A DNA stretch of 64,000 nt from Thermosulfuriphilus ammonigenes (GCF_011207455.1 NZ_CP048877.1:426576-490575); one strand, 5' to 3'; counted from the stretch's first letter, positions 26,462 to 36,972 are shown. Translations and numbers: made by a program. Notes: generated by a model from the letters alone, not told the origin.

Positions 26462-26641
26462 CTAAAAGATGAAAAGAGTCTTCTTGAAAAAGTGATAGAT
26501 CTCCTGGGGGAAGGCCATGCTCAAGAGAAGAACAATCAGGGAGATAATAATGGCCCAGATGTCTTCCCTCTTCTCCGAAGAGAAGACATCTTCGGCCATA
26601 GTCTTTAAGTCTTTCCCTTTAGGACTCCCTATACTTCCCAT
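26462..26641 (-). CDS. Small single-helix membrane protein upstream of YeiH
   Basis: This 59-residue protein has a polar N-terminus ('KTMAEDVFSSEKREDIW') followed by one membrane helix ('AIIISLIVLLLSMAFP') and a short basic/aromatic tail. It ends 12 bases before the YeiH start, so it is probably an accessory subunit or regulator of that transporter. The start is uncertain: ATG at 26641 or 26653 (AAAGGA lies just before the latter). No family was recognised. Confidence 0.6.
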   Translation of the reverse strand: MGSIGSPKGKDLKTMAEDVFSSEKREDIWAIIISLIVLLLSMAFPQEIYHFFKKTLFIF

Positions 26642-26990
26642 AAGGACCCCCATCCTTTCAAAATGAAACTCTGAATTATGTAGCTTTGTTTTAAAAAGAA
26701 AACAAGGCCTGAGGCTTGGCCTCACAGATCAGAAGGGATTGGCCAAGTAACTCTAAAAGAAATGATTATCAGAAACAAATCAAATTATATTTTCCTAACT
26801 ATTTTTAAGATACTGTTTAGAACAAACTAGGATATTATTTATAATGAATTTATAAAAATAATTATTTAAATCTCTGACCTAAAGGAGACGAAAAGAAAAA
26901 CAGGTTCATTAACCAAGGGATAAGTTCATAGGTATTTATACCTAAAGAGGCTCTTGGTCATTTAAAACATTTTAAAAAAGGAGGCCCCAG
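26642..26990 (+). promoter_or_regulatory. AT-rich divergent promoter region
   Basis: This region separates the YeiH operon (minus) from the chemoreceptor (plus). For the chemoreceptor, TTAGAA (26817-26822), 17 bases and a perfect TATAAT (26840-26845) make a good promoter, giving a leader of about 140 bases. The AAAAAAGGAGG ribosome binding site lies just before ATG 26991. No gene was seen here. Confidence 0.4.
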
Positions 26991-28928
26991 ATGATCCACT
27001 TAAACCGCCTTTCCCTCAGGGCCCGGTTGGCCGTCCTTATTGTTATCTTTTCGATCTCGCTTCTGGCGGCCTTTGGGATCACCCACCACGCCAATCAGCG
27101 GGTTATCAGGGATCTAAAAGATCTCTATCAAAGAAGGGTCTTTCTCCTGGAGGGTCTTCAGCAAATGTCCCTTAAAGGGGCCAAAATCATGGAAAACCTG
27201 GAGAAGGCCAGAAGGGGTGAATTAGCCCTTGAGGATCTGGGAGCCAGCCTAAGGGGCGAGAAGAGACAGCTCCTTGAGAGCTGGCAGAGGATAAGGCCTG
27301 TTCTCTCCAGAGAGGAAGGCCTCAAAAAGGGGCTGGCTTCGGCCCTTGAGGCCTATCTGGGGGCCCTTGAAGGCTACCTTGGCCAGGGCCTGGCTTCAGG
27401 AGATCTCAGCTCACTTTATGAGGCCTGGCACCGGCTTGAGGGTTCGCTGGCCGAGGTCAGCCAGGGCCTCTTTGAAAGGGCCCGGGCCGACTTTGAGAGC
27501 GGTCTTTCGGCGGCCCAAAGGGGAGAGCGCTATATTCTGGCCGTCTTTGGCCTGGGTCTTATGGCCAGTCTGATGGCCTTTTTCCTCATCAGTGGCCAGA
27601 TAGCTCAGGGGCTCGGCCAGGTGGTCTCGGCCCTGGCTGAGGCCAGCGAAGGGCACTTCAAACAGGCCCTTCCCGTCTCGGGGCGAGATGAGCTGGCCCG
27701 ACTGGCCCTGGCCTTCAACAATCTGGTGGCCGGGGTGGGCCAGATCCTCAAGACCCTGGAGACCCAGACTGGATCTCTCCTGGTGGCGAGCAAGAAGCTC
27801 TCTCAGGTGGGTGAGAGCGTAGATGAAGGGGCCAAAGATCTTGATCGAGTGGCCAGCCAGGTAGCGGCCGCAGCCCAGCAGGCCACCGAAAGCCTGTCCG
27901 GAGTGGCCCAGGCGGTGGAGGAGATGACCACCGCTACCCAGGATATCGCCAAAAGCATCTCCGAGACTGCGGCGGTCACCAATCAGGCCCAAGCCAAGGC
28001 CCAGAGAGCCCGAACAGTGATTGAAAAACTCAGTCATGGTTCCAATCGCATCGGTGAGGTCATTAGGGTAATCAACCAGATCGCCGAGCAGACCAACCTC
28101 CTGGCCCTGAACGCCACCATCGAGGCCGCCCGGGCCGGGGAGGCCGGAAAGGGCTTTGCCGTGGTGGCCAATGAGGTCAAGGAGCTGGCCAAACAAACGG
28201 CCAAGGCTACCGAGGAGATTACGGAGATGATTCGTGGCATCCAAGAAGACACCCGAGAGGCGGTGGACTCCGTGGAGGAGATCACCCAGATCGTGGCCCA
28301 GATAAATGACCTCTCCAATACCATCGCCAGCGCCACGGAGGAGCAAACAGCCACCGTGGCCGAAATAAATCAGAATATCCAGGAAGGGATCCAGGGAGTC
28401 AGCCTGGTAAACGATGAAATCCAGACCCTGGCCAAGCGGGCTCAGGAGTTTACAGAGCTGGCCTCGGAAGTCCTCCTGTCTGAGGAGGCCATCTCCGACA
28501 TCGTCGAAGAGATCAAGACAGTGGGAGAATTTTTTGAGGTAAGTGAGCAGGCGGTAGCCAGGGCCCAGGACCAGGCCAGTGATTCGGTAAGGATTATGGC
28601 CATGTGTCTTCAGCATTATAGCTGGCGCGAAAGAGTCCTTGAGGGAATCCTTAAAGGGACACCCCCTGAGGTTGAGACCGACCACAGCCGCTGTGCCTTG
28701 GGGCGTTGGTTGGCTGGCTACCGGGCCCAAGGCCCGAGGGAGGAACAAATCATCTCCCGGCTTGTCCCCGTCCATGAGGCCCTTCACGGCCAGGTGATCA
28801 AGATAAAAGAGCTCATCGGCAAAGGAGCCGACATTAGGGAGGTTTACGGAGTTCTGGTAAAGGAGATCTCCCCCCGAGTAAAAGAGGTGGTCTCGGCCCT
28901 CAAGGAGCTTCGGGGGGCCTTCGCCTAA
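26991..28928 (+). CDS. Methyl-accepting chemotaxis protein with C-terminal CZB domain
   Basis: This 645-residue chemoreceptor has membrane helices near 10-30 and 178-200 that frame a small periplasmic four-helix sensor. A HAMP domain (about 200-250) follows, then the signalling hairpin with the conserved tip '[19 protein letters not shown]'. Residues about 540-645 form a chemoreceptor zinc-binding domain with the pattern H-x-W early, 'CALGRWL' and 'VHEALHG', which holds zinc and can sense oxidants such as hypochlorite. It would control CheA and flagellar or other motility. Its 3' end overlaps the convergent cytochrome gene by 29 bases. Confidence 0.94.
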   Translation: MIHLNRLSLRARLAVLIVIFSISLLAAFGITHHANQRVIRDLKDLYQRRVFLLEGLQQMSLKGAKIMENLEKARRGELALEDLGASLRGEKRQLLESWQRIRPVLSREEGLKKGLASALEAYLGALEGYLGQGLASGDLSSLYEAWHRLEGSLAEVSQGLFERARADFESGLSAAQRGERYILAVFGLGLMASLMAFFLISGQIAQGLGQVVSALAEASEGHFKQALPVSGRDELARLALAFNNLVAGVGQILKTLETQTGSLLVASKKLSQVGESVDEGAKDLDRVASQVAAAAQQATESLSGVAQAVEEMTTATQDIAKSISETAAVTNQAQAKAQRARTVIEKLSHGSNRIGEVIRVINQIAEQTNLLALNATIEAARAGEAGKGFAVVANEVKELAKQTAKATEEITEMIRGIQEDTREAVDSVEEITQIVAQINDLSNTIASATEEQTATVAEINQNIQEGIQGVSLVNDEIQTLAKRAQEFTELASEVLLSEEAISDIVEEIKTVGEFFEVSEQAVARAQDQASDSVRIMAMCLQHYSWRERVLEGILKGTPPEVETDHSRCALGRWLAGYRAQGPREEQIISRLVPVHEALHGQVIKIKELIGKGADIREVYGVLVKEISPRVKEVVSALKELRGAFA

Positions 28929-31311
28929 AGACCCAGGCCATAAAGGCCATGGCCGCCGCTCCCATGGCGGCCATGGCCCCCAAATCATGAAGAGTAAAAA
29001 GAATCTGCCTTAGATTGGCCCCCTGGAGAAAAACAAGCCCCAGACCGGTTACCGCCTGAAAGGTGATCAGGCCAAGGGCCAGGTAGAGACCGGCCCCCCT
29101 GTCTTCCATCTTCAGGAAAACCCCAAAGGCCCCCACTACCGCCAGGGGGGCTACCAGCTTGTGGAACAGGGCCACCCTGGCCATGGCCAAAGGGGTGAGA
29201 AAGCGTCCCAGGAGGACGATTACAGTCGGGCCCAATAGGGCGACAAGGACCATTAAAAGAAAAATCCGCCGGGAAGCTCTGGCTAAAAAGGCTTCTTTAT
29301 TTCCCGCCGGCGAGGCCCAAAGGACTAAAGAAAGCCCGATTAAGAAAAGCCCGACCAGCGTCCCATAATAAAGAAGGGGCTCCAGTATCTCCTGCCTCAG
29401 AGATCCAGACCAAACGGCCAGATGGCTGTAGCCAAGAACCTTATAATTCGGTTCCCAGAGAAGCTCCCCGTCTCTTCCCCAGAGGTCAGTCAGGGTGGGC
29501 CTGTAGAAGAATTCAGACTTAAATGAATGACACTCGGTGCAGCCCTTTGCCCCCAGGGCGGCTCGGGCCGGAAGGATATTGTGGGAAATTTTAAAGGTCG
29601 AGGCATAGGGGCTGGCCTCCCAGGGAAAACGGAAAAGAGGCTGCCAGACACTTCCATCCTCGGTATAGGCCGCGTCCCTTACCAAAACGATTCTTTCCCC
29701 CTCTGAAGGACGGTAGTACTCCCTTAGAGCTGAAAGAATGGCCCGAATCTCTTCTGGCCGGTTAACTTCTGGAAAGCCGTCTTTGTTGTCATCAACTATC
29801 CGGGATAGTTCGGAGTACCTCCGGCCGCGGCTCTCAAAATAGACCCGCCAGAGACCAAAGATGACCTTCATGGGTAAAGGCTTTATGGCCTCCTGATCCG
29901 CAGTCTTTAGGCCTACCCACAGGGTGTGAACCCGGTTAAGAGGCCAAATCTTTCCCTTGTACCAGCCTTTTTCCGGAGCGTAGTCAAAGGAGGTGGTCAG
30001 GTTCCCCAGATCAAAAAGGGCAAAGAAATTCCAGGGACGACCGTCCGGGCCATAAAGGCTCCAGACCCTTTTTAAAGGGGGCCGGATCTCCGGGGATTGA
30101 TTAAGAACGGTGGCTTCCTGAATCAAAGCGGCCCGGATGGAGCGACGGGCCACGTGGCATCCCTGACAGGCAATCTTCTCCAGGTGTCTTAAAGGAAGGC
30201 CCAGATGGCGGACCTTGGGGGCCCCGTACCTTCCCTGGCCATGACAGTCAAGACAGGGACGGACGCTACCGTCGAGATCATCCCGGACAAAGCCGCCTGG
30301 ATCATCCCCTTTGCCTATTTCGTGCCTTTCGCGTCCAAAGATGCGGGAATCTCCGGCTCGGGAGCCGGCCCAGTGACAGTCCACACACTTGAGCCCAGCC
30401 CGAAGATGGACATCATCTCTGGCCAGATAGGCCGTGGCCCGCTTGAGGGTGTCTCCACGTCGGTGGCAGAAAAGACAATTCTTGGAGGGAACCTCTCTGG
30501 TGAATCGGGGACGGAACCGCCCATCGGGAAGAAATTTTTTAAGATCATAGATTACCTTCGGGGATTGGCCCTCTTTTACGCTCCCCAGGACTTTACCCAG
30601 ACCTCCTCCAGCGGTAGCCGCCCATTTGAAGTTCCAGCGTTTTATCTGCTCGGCACGTTCTTTAAAACGATAACCGGGCAGATGACAGATAAGGCAGTCA
30701 GCCTCAAGCACCCCGCTCCTGGTCCAGAAAGACCGAAAATAGTCACCATCATAGTCGTTAATGCCTCCGGGCAGATAGCCCCTTTCCCTCATAAAATCAT
30801 CATAGCGCCGCCCGCCGCGGTCTGTCTCCGCCGGACCACCGCCGGGATGACAGGAACCACAGACAGCCACAAACTCAAAGGAGGTAAGATCTATCTGCCG
30901 CGGTGAGTCGTTCTTTTTTCTCGCCAACTGGCGATGGGGCGGCCCTGGCCCTCACCAGCGCCCCCCATAGCGCCCGGGAGAGAGAATCCAGGGATACCGC
31001 CGGCTCTGCCATGAAGGAGGGGCTTCCCCCCGGCCCTGCTGAAAATGATAGGCCGAAGTTATGAGATCGTAGTCATGGCAGGCACCACAGGTCTTTCGGG
31101 GGCTATAGGGCCGAGCCTTCCGGGCTTCTTGAGGGTTGATGACCCGCCCCTTTTCATCACGAAGATAAAAAGGGGGGCAAATACCATAGGCCGATCGGCG
31201 GGCCAGCTCCTCAGGGCTCCTTTTGGCCACCCGGGGGGTGAAGACCTGCCCGGTGGCCGGTGGAACCAAGAAGAGAAGCAGAAAACAAAAGAGGAAAGAC
31301 TTTATTTTCAT
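28900..31311 (-). CDS. Octahaem membrane cytochrome c, probable selenoprotein (in-frame UGA)
   Basis: One frame runs from ATG 31311 to 28900 (803 codons) and is interrupted only by a TGA at 30952-30954 (codon 120). Before it come a signal peptide (1-21) and one haem site (CGACH, C75-H79). After it come seven more CxxCH sites (CGSCH, CLICH, CLFCH, CVDCH, CLDCH, CQGCH, CTECH), then about five membrane helices with histidines ('LFHKLVAP', 'TLHDLGAM') that could bind haem b. The downstream half alone would need a TTG start and would lack a signal peptide, which a periplasmic c-type cytochrome needs. So both halves are one protein, with UGA read as selenocysteine or, less likely, a disrupted gene. 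A stem-loop fitting a bacterial SECIS follows the UGA. The redox partner is unknown; the architecture suggests electron exchange between quinones and the periplasm. Confidence 0.8.
30921..30954 (-). promoter_or_regulatory. Candidate bacterial SECIS after UGA
   Basis: On the minus strand the UGA (30954-30952) is followed after 22 bases by the stem TCGCC/GGCGA enclosing the loop AGTT (30934-30921). A short stem, a small loop with G in its first two bases and a UGA-loop distance of about 16-37 bases are the described features of bacterial SECIS elements. A competing longer pairing, CTGGTGA with TCGCCAG, would include the UGA itself in a stem. Confidence 0.5.
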
Positions 31312-31473
31312 CTACCCTCCAGCGACCTTCTTTTATAGAAGACGCCTCCAGGAACATCAAGGAAAGTAAAGTTTTTAAAGAAGACGCCGATAGATACTCA
31401 AGCCGGCCAATTTTTAAAGTTAGGTGTTGGTCTTACCGTTTAAAGCTATAAAACGGGGGGCGACCGAGCCACC

Positions 31474-33444
31474 ATGGGATGTAAGATCTTGGAGAAGATA
31501 AAATCCATCCATCACAAACAAAAGGCCGCCAGAGAGGACGATTTCCAGCACTATTCCCATCAGGAAGAAAAAAACCCCTTCTGCCGTCTCCTCGATCGGA
31601 TCTTTAACATGAGCCTCTTTATCAAGATCGGGGTGATAATCGGCCTCTGTTTTCTGGGCTATGTACTTATGGCCGGTTATTTTGTTGTCCAGCTAAAGAT
31701 GATCAAGACCGGCCTTGACCAGCTAGAAAAAATCTATCTGCCGGAATACAAGGTTGGCCAAATAATCCTTAAGCACCTGAAAAACATAGAGGCCGGGCTC
31801 TTTAAATTCACCACCTCTCCCGGTGATCCGGTAATCCTCAAGCGTTATGAGCTGGATATCCGCCAAAACATAAAAGATGGCATCCAGCTTATGGAAACGG
31901 CCTTAAAAGGCGGCAAGGTAAAGGATATCTCCGAGACGGGAATTATTGATGAGTTTACTGTTTACCCGGTAAACGACGCCCAGGCCAAAAAGCACCTGGT
32001 TCAGGCCCTCGAAAAGTTCCGCAAGATCGAAAAGAACTTCGAAAAACTGGTCAACGCCGTGCTGGAAGAAAATATAGACGAAATCCCCGAAGAGGATCTC
32101 TTTGAGATTCTAAAAGAAGACATGTCCCAAAGTGAAGAGGAGATATCCCAGTTTATAAGGCTTGTCTCCAACAAGCATCTGGTGCGTTCGGATAAAATCG
32201 AACGCATTATGGAGCAGGGAAAGGTATCCAGCATTGTCGTTGCCTCTATCCTTATCGGCATTCTTATAGCCACGGGCTATCTTTTCATCCACATGGTCCT
32301 TAAACCCATAAAGGAGATCACCACCCGGATAAGGAATCTGGCCGAGGGGCAGGAAGAGTGCGAAGAGACTCTCCTTGAGGTTAAGACCAAAGATGAGATT
32401 GGGCTTTTGGCCAACGAATTCAATCGTCTGATCAATCAGATAAACCAGTTCAACGCCTTTAAGAAGATCATCGAGGAGGATGAAACCGTCGAAGATATCT
32501 ACAAACGTCTGGCCGATGTCTTTCAGGAAAAACTGGGGCTTAAGACCTTTGCTATCTTTCAGGTCTCAAACAGCGACAACAAGATGAAACCCGTCTATCT
32601 CTGCCCCGAAGATCTGGAATTCAACCCCGAAAAACTCGGTGATGCCAACCGCTGCCGGGCCAAACGAACCGGACATATTATCTCTTCCATCGAGTACCGC
32701 GGCATCTGTAAGCTCTTCCTCTGGAAGGACGAGGTGGATCACATCTGTATCCCGATGATCGTCGGTGGCCGCACAGTAGGAGTGGTGCAGTTTCTCCTCC
32801 CGGTAACCAAGGCCTCCAAGGAGCTCCACCGCTATGATTGGTCCATCCGACAGGCCCAGGTTTACATCCGGGAAGCCTTGCCGGTGATAGAGGCCAAGAG
32901 ATTTGCCCAGTCTATGAAGGAGATGGCCCTCAAGGACGCCCTGACCGAGCTCTACAACCGGCGATTCCTGGAGACTTACATCGATACCCTGGTGGCCGGA
33001 ACCTTAAGAAGGGGGACGGTCCTGGGGGTTCTGATGTGTGATCTTGACTACTTCAAAGAGGTTAATGACACCTATGGGCACGAGGTGGGTGATGAGGTCT
33101 TAAAGAAGACGGCCCAGATCCTGAAGGGCAACATCCGGGCTGCCGACCTGGCCATCCGCTTCGGGGGGGAGGAGTTTTTGATCCTCCTTACCGATGTCCG
33201 CCAGGGGGAGGCCGTCAAGGTGGCCGAAAAGCTGCGCCAACTGGTGGAACGGACCAAGTTTAAAATTCCTGGTGGTCAACTCCACAAGACCATTTCCATC
33301 GGGGTTAGCGAGTTTCCGGTGGATTCAGAGGGTATCTGGGAGGCCATCAAATATGCCGACGTCGCCCTCTACAAGGCCAAGGAGGCCGGCCGTAACCGGG
33401 TGGTCCGCTTCACCCCGGATATGTGGCAAAGTGAGTCTTATTAA
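31474..33444 (+). CDS. Membrane diguanylate cyclase with HAMP and GAF-like domains
   Basis: This 656-residue protein makes cyclic di-GMP. Helices near 48-72 and 245-270 enclose a periplasmic sensor, followed by HAMP (about 270-325), a GAF-like region (about 340-470) and a C-terminal GGDEF domain. The active site is 'RFGGEEF' and the inhibitory site R-x-x-D ('RAAD') lies five residues before it, so product inhibition should work. The start ATG 31474 has only a distant G-rich ribosome binding site. The stop overlaps the convergent nitrilase fusion stop by four bases (TTAA shared). Confidence 0.93.
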   Translation: MGCKILEKIKSIHHKQKAAREDDFQHYSHQEEKNPFCRLLDRIFNMSLFIKIGVIIGLCFLGYVLMAGYFVVQLKMIKTGLDQLEKIYLPEYKVGQIILKHLKNIEAGLFKFTTSPGDPVILKRYELDIRQNIKDGIQLMETALKGGKVKDISETGIIDEFTVYPVNDAQAKKHLVQALEKFRKIEKNFEKLVNAVLEENIDEIPEEDLFEILKEDMSQSEEEISQFIRLVSNKHLVRSDKIERIMEQGKVSSIVVASILIGILIATGYLFIHMVLKPIKEITTRIRNLAEGQEECEETLLEVKTKDEIGLLANEFNRLINQINQFNAFKKIIEEDETVEDIYKRLADVFQEKLGLKTFAIFQVSNSDNKMKPVYLCPEDLEFNPEKLGDANRCRAKRTGHIISSIEYRGICKLFLWKDEVDHICIPMIVGGRTVGVVQFLLPVTKASKELHRYDWSIRQAQVYIREALPVIEAKRFAQSMKEMALKDALTELYNRRFLETYIDTLVAGTLRRGTVLGVLMCDLDYFKEVNDTYGHEVGDEVLKKTAQILKGNIRAADLAIRFGGEEFLILLTDVRQGEAVKVAEKLRQLVERTKFKIPGGQLHKTISIGVSEFPVDSEGIWEAIKYADVALYKAKEAGRNRVVRFTPDMWQSESY

Positions 33445-34658
33445 GATTCACCAGGGGGGCGGATACGCCTGATGATCTCTGAGGTCGAACGCCCCTCAAG
33501 GAGAGGCAGTCTAACCACCCTGCCCCCATAACTGCGAACAAAGCTTGCCCCGACGATCTTCTCCTCCGGCCAATCAGCTCCCTTGACCAAGACATCTGGT
33601 CGAATGGCCTGAATAAGACCCTCGGGGGTGTCCTCATCGAAGACGACAACGTAATCTACTGAGTACAGGTTGGCTAATACCAGAGCCCGGTCTGAGACCG
33701 TATTTACAGGACGCCGCGGGCCTTTGAGTCGCCTAACCGAGGCATCGCTGTTTAGCCCCACTACCAGACAGTCCCCCAACTCCCGGGCCCGACGGAGATA
33801 TTCAACGTGGCCGGCATGAAGGATATCGAAACAACCGTTGGTAAAGACCACCCTCTGGCCCTTTCTTCGGCGCCAGCTGAGCTCTTCAAGAAGAGAATCG
33901 AGATCGGTGAGCTTCGTCTCGGCCCTCTTAAAGACCATGGTTTCGGCTCCGGTGTTAAAAAGCGAGCGGGCCTTTTGGAGGTGACTCCAATCGAGCCGAA
34001 CCACCAGCCCCCCTTCTTCCTCACCCAGACTGGCCAGAACCTCTCCATCAGGAGATATCAAGCGGCTTTTTCCGGCCAGATCCGGCCCGGTAGCGTTCAC
34101 AAGGGCCACATAGACCTGGTTTTCTATGGCCCGGGCCCGAGAGAGAGTCAGCAGGTGCTCGGCACGCCTGCGCGGCCATCTAGCCAGATAAACCAAGAGA
34201 GACGCCCCCCTTGAGGCCAAATGGCGGGCCAGCTCGGGAAAACGAAGATCAAAGCAGAGCATAATCCCCAGAGGCCATCCCCTAAAAGAGACCAACAAAG
34301 GACTTTTTCCGGCAGAAAAGGGATCATCCAGCCCCGGGAAAAGGTTGATCTTGCGGTAGCGGGCCACAGAACCGCCTGCTTCAAGGACAAAGGCGGTATT
34401 GTAGAGTCTGCCCCCCTCCTCTTCGGCCAGGCCACAGATAACCCCTGCTCCCAGCTCAGAACAAAGACGCCTCAGACTATCAAGGATGCTCTGGACCCTA
34501 AGGGCTTGCCCCTTGAGCTCATCCCCGTAGCCAGAGAGGAAGAGCTCCGGAAAGATGACCAGATCCACCGGGGCACAATCCCGGGCCAGCTTCATGGCCC
34601 GGGAAAGATTCTCCTCCATCTCCCCTTTAAGCCCTGTCTGGACAATAGCAACCCGCAT
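33441..34658 (-). CDS. Nitrilase-family amidohydrolase fused to HldE2-like adenylyltransferase
   Basis: Two enzymes are in one frame of 405 residues. Residues 1-245 are a carbon-nitrogen hydrolase with the Glu-Lys-Cys triad at E38 ('FPELFLSGYG'), K103 ('RKINLFPG') and C135 ('MLCFDLRFPE'). Residues about 265-405 are a cytidylyltransferase-fold domain of the RfaE2/HldE type, with 'FTNGCFDILHAGHVEYL' (HxGH at 281-284) and the family end 'LLEGRSTSEIIRRI'. HldE2 adenylylates heptose-1-phosphate for LPS core synthesis. No frameshift or internal stop separates the halves. The start is ATG 34658 behind GAGAGA. Why the two activities are joined is unknown. Confidence 0.9.
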   Translation of the reverse strand: MRVAIVQTGLKGEMEENLSRAMKLARDCAPVDLVIFPELFLSGYGDELKGQALRVQSILDSLRRLCSELGAGVICGLAEEEGGRLYNTAFVLEAGGSVARYRKINLFPGLDDPFSAGKSPLLVSFRGWPLGIMLCFDLRFPELARHLASRGASLLVYLARWPRRRAEHLLTLSRARAIENQVYVALVNATGPDLAGKSRLISPDGEVLASLGEEEGGLVVRLDWSHLQKARSLFNTGAETMVFKRAETKLTDLDSLLEELSWRRRKGQRVVFTNGCFDILHAGHVEYLRRARELGDCLVVGLNSDASVRRLKGPRRPVNTVSDRALVLANLYSVDYVVVFDEDTPEGLIQAIRPDVLVKGADWPEEKIVGASFVRSYGGRVVRLPLLEGRSTSEIIRRIRPPGES

Positions 34659-34729
34659 CAGTCTCTCTCCTGAGGGCCAACCTTAAAACCAAAACAGAGC
34701 CGAAACAAGGATCTCGGATGTCTTTGGGC

Positions 34730-35449
34730 TCAGGTTAAAATTGAACGGGCCAGGGTATAGACCAAAACCCTCCCGGCCCCGGCGGCCTTAAGGACCCGGA
34801 CACACTCATTCACCGTAGCCCCGGTGGTAAAGACATCGTCAACCAGGAGGAGACTCTCTCCGGAGAGCCTTTCCCTGACTGAAAAGGCCCCCCGGACATT
34901 GGCCTTTCTCTTTGAGGGAGGAAGCGTTACTTGAGATGCCGTCTTTCGATGGCGCAGAAGAAGGTTGTAGCGACGGGGAAGATCTGGCCATAGGGCTCGA
35001 AGCAGGCACCAGGCCTGATTAAAAGTCCTTTCCCTGAGGCGGCTTGAATGAAGCGGCACCGGAAGGGCCAGATCAACCTCAAAGGCGGGAAGATCCTGAG
35101 CGGCCAGCTTTACCAGGGTGCGAAAGGCCCCCCGATCGCCGCGGTATTTAAAACGGGCCCAGAGCTTGGCCACCGGCCCGCGATAGACAAAGGAAGACCG
35201 GAGTCCATCGAAGTGCCACAGTTCATTAAGGCAGTTTCGGCAAAGATGATCCGGCCCCCGGGAAAAGGGATGGCCACACCGAGGGCACCAGGGAGGAGTA
35301 ACTCTTCTGGTAAGAGACTGGCAGTTGTCGCAGAGGCAGAAGGCCTCCCTGACCGTTCCTCCACAGGACGGGCACTGCGGGGGAAAGAAGAGATCAAGGA
35401 GGCCTTCCAGAGGCCTAAGAAGCCATGTTTTCCACAATGGCTTTAGCAA
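34730..35449 (-). CDS. comF: ComF family phosphoribosyltransferase-like protein
   Basis: The N-terminal zinc ribbons ('CPSCGG', 'CDNC', 'CPRCGHPF', 'CRNCLNE') are followed by a phosphoribosyltransferase fold with the PRPP loop '[13 protein letters not shown]' near residue 205. ComF-type proteins take part in DNA uptake and related ssDNA handling. No ATG is available; the TTG at 35449 or the TTG four codons later is used, both inside the end of icd, giving an overlap of up to 35 bases and probable translational coupling. Confidence 0.88.
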   Translation of the reverse strand: MLKPLWKTWLLRPLEGLLDLFFPPQCPSCGGTVREAFCLCDNCQSLTRRVTPPWCPRCGHPFSRGPDHLCRNCLNELWHFDGLRSSFVYRGPVAKLWARFKYRGDRGAFRTLVKLAAQDLPAFEVDLALPVPLHSSRLRERTFNQAWCLLRALWPDLPRRYNLLLRHRKTASQVTLPPSKRKANVRGAFSVRERLSGESLLLVDDVFTTGATVNECVRVLKAAGAGRVLVYTLARSILT

Positions 35450-36626
35450 ACTCGGAGCACTTTACCTCTCTGGCCCCATCTATCTGACGGGCCAGATCAT
35501 AGGTGACCACCTTCTGGGCCACAGTCTTCTCCAGGGCCCGAAGGATGATCTCTGAGACTTCTACCCAGCCAAGATACTCAAACATCATGGCTCCAGAGAG
35601 TATAAGAGAGCTGGGATTGACCTTGTCCAGACCGGCATATTTGGGGGCCGAACCGTGGGTAGCCTCAAAAACGGCGTATCCATCACCGATATTGGCCCCC
35701 GGCGCCATTCCCAGCCCCCCTACCTGGGCCGCCAGGGCATCAGACATGTAGTCTCCATTAAGATTGGGCATGGCCAGAACGCTATAGTCCTCAGGCCGCA
35801 AAAGGGCCCACTGGAACATGGCATCGGCAATCCGGTCTTTGATGACCACCTTGCCCTCAGGGGCCGGACCGGTAAGTTCTGATTCGGCAATGGTCTGCTC
35901 GGCAAACTCATCCCTGGCCAGCTCATAGCCCCATTTAGCAAAGGCCCCCTCGGTAAACTTCATGATGTTTCCTTTGTGAACCAAGGTCACCGAGGGCTTG
36001 CCTCGCTCCAGGGCGTACTGAATGGCCTTGCGCACCAAGCGCCGGGTGGCAAAACGGCTGATGGGTTTGATGCCGATTCCAGAGTCTGGACGGACTTTTT
36101 TACCCATCTCCGCTTCCAGAAAGGAGATGAGCTTCTTGGCCTCCGGACTGCCAGCTTCCCACTCGATCCCCGCATAGACATCCTCGGTATTCTCCCGAAA
36201 GACCACCATGTCAACCTTCTCGGGGTGCCTTACCGGGCTGGGAACGCCGGTTATGTATCTTATGGGCCGCACGCAGGCATAAAGATCAAGCACCTGACGA
36301 ATGGTAACATTAAGGCTCCTTATCCCTCCGCCTACAGGGGTGGTCAGGGGCCCTTTTATGGCCACTACGTGATCCTTGATAGCCTCAATGGTTTCCTCCG
36401 GCAGATAGGAGCCGGTTTCTTTATAGGCCTTCTCTCCGGCTAAGATTTCCTTCCAGTGGACACGACGCCGACCACCATAGGCAGCCTCCACCGCCGCATC
36501 CCAAACGAGAAGAGAGGCCCGGGTGATGTCCGGACCAATGCCGTCGCCTTCAATGTAGGGGATGATGGGCTCATCGGGAACAGAAAGCTGACCATTGTCG
36601 CCGATTCTGATCTTTTCCGCGGGCAT
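35415..36626 (-). CDS. icd: NADP-type isocitrate dehydrogenase
   Basis: This oxidatively decarboxylates isocitrate to 2-oxoglutarate with NADP reduction. The 403 residues fit bacterial homodimeric Icd. The regulatory/substrate Ser lies in '[13 protein letters not shown]', the metal-binding acids lie in the '[13 protein letters not shown]' region, and '[13 protein letters not shown]' is the cofactor signature. It precedes comF and follows yajC on the same strand; the GGAGGAACC site lies before ATG 36626. Confidence 0.95.
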   Translation of the reverse strand: MPAEKIRIGDNGQLSVPDEPIIPYIEGDGIGPDITRASLLVWDAAVEAAYGGRRRVHWKEILAGEKAYKETGSYLPEETIEAIKDHVVAIKGPLTTPVGGGIRSLNVTIRQVLDLYACVRPIRYITGVPSPVRHPEKVDMVVFRENTEDVYAGIEWEAGSPEAKKLISFLEAEMGKKVRPDSGIGIKPISRFATRRLVRKAIQYALERGKPSVTLVHKGNIMKFTEGAFAKWGYELARDEFAEQTIAESELTGPAPEGKVVIKDRIADAMFQWALLRPEDYSVLAMPNLNGDYMSDALAAQVGGLGMAPGANIGDGYAVFEATHGSAPKYAGLDKVNPSSLILSGAMMFEYLGWVEVSEIILRALEKTVAQKVVTYDLARQIDGAREVKCSEFAKAIVENMAS

Positions 36627-36645
36627 GGTTCCTCCTTCGACTTAG

Positions 36646-36972
36646 TTACTTCTTTTCGGCCACCACTGGCCCGGCAATATAGGCCTTCATAACCTTGACC
36701 TTTACCCCGGTGGCCACTTCCAGGGTGACCACCTGATCAGTAATTCCAGCCACGGTGCCTATCAGACCGCCGGCGGTAAAGACCGTATCACCCTTCTTTA
36801 AGTTGTCTAAAAAACGCTGGTGCTCCTTGGCCCGCTTCTGTTGAGGCCTGATGAGCAGAAAGTAAAAGACCACAAAGATAAGAATAAGGGGGATGAAGGC
36901 AATAATGGGGTTCCCCCCTCCCTGTGGAGGCGCCCCGCCGCCTCCTCCCATGGCCCAAGCGATTCCAATCAT
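36646..36972 (-). CDS. yajC: Preprotein translocase subunit YajC
   Basis: This is a small single-span membrane protein of the SecDF-YajC complex. It has a glycine-rich N-terminus, a helix about 24-42 ('[18 protein letters not shown]'), the family box '[20 protein letters not shown]' and '[14 protein letters not shown]'. It overlaps tgt by four bases, the common tgt-yajC order; secD and secF do not follow here and icd comes next. Confidence 0.94.
   Translation of the reverse strand: MIGIAWAMGGGGGAPPQGGGNPIIAFIPLILIFVVFYFLLIRPQQKRAKEHQRFLDNLKKGDTVFTAGGLIGTVAGITDQVVTLEVATGVKVKVMKAYIAGPVVAEKK

Noticed and set aside
27411-28988. 525-codon open frame on the minus strand opposite the chemoreceptor gene
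   Set aside because: It is a shadow of the GC-rich, codon-biased chemoreceptor: Gly/Leu/His-rich composition, no domain, no start signals, and it runs into the convergent cytochrome gene.
28900-30927. Independent cytochrome gene starting at TTG 30927
   Set aside because: It would lack a signal peptide although it carries seven c-type haem sites, has no ribosome binding site, and is in the same frame as the exported upstream half.
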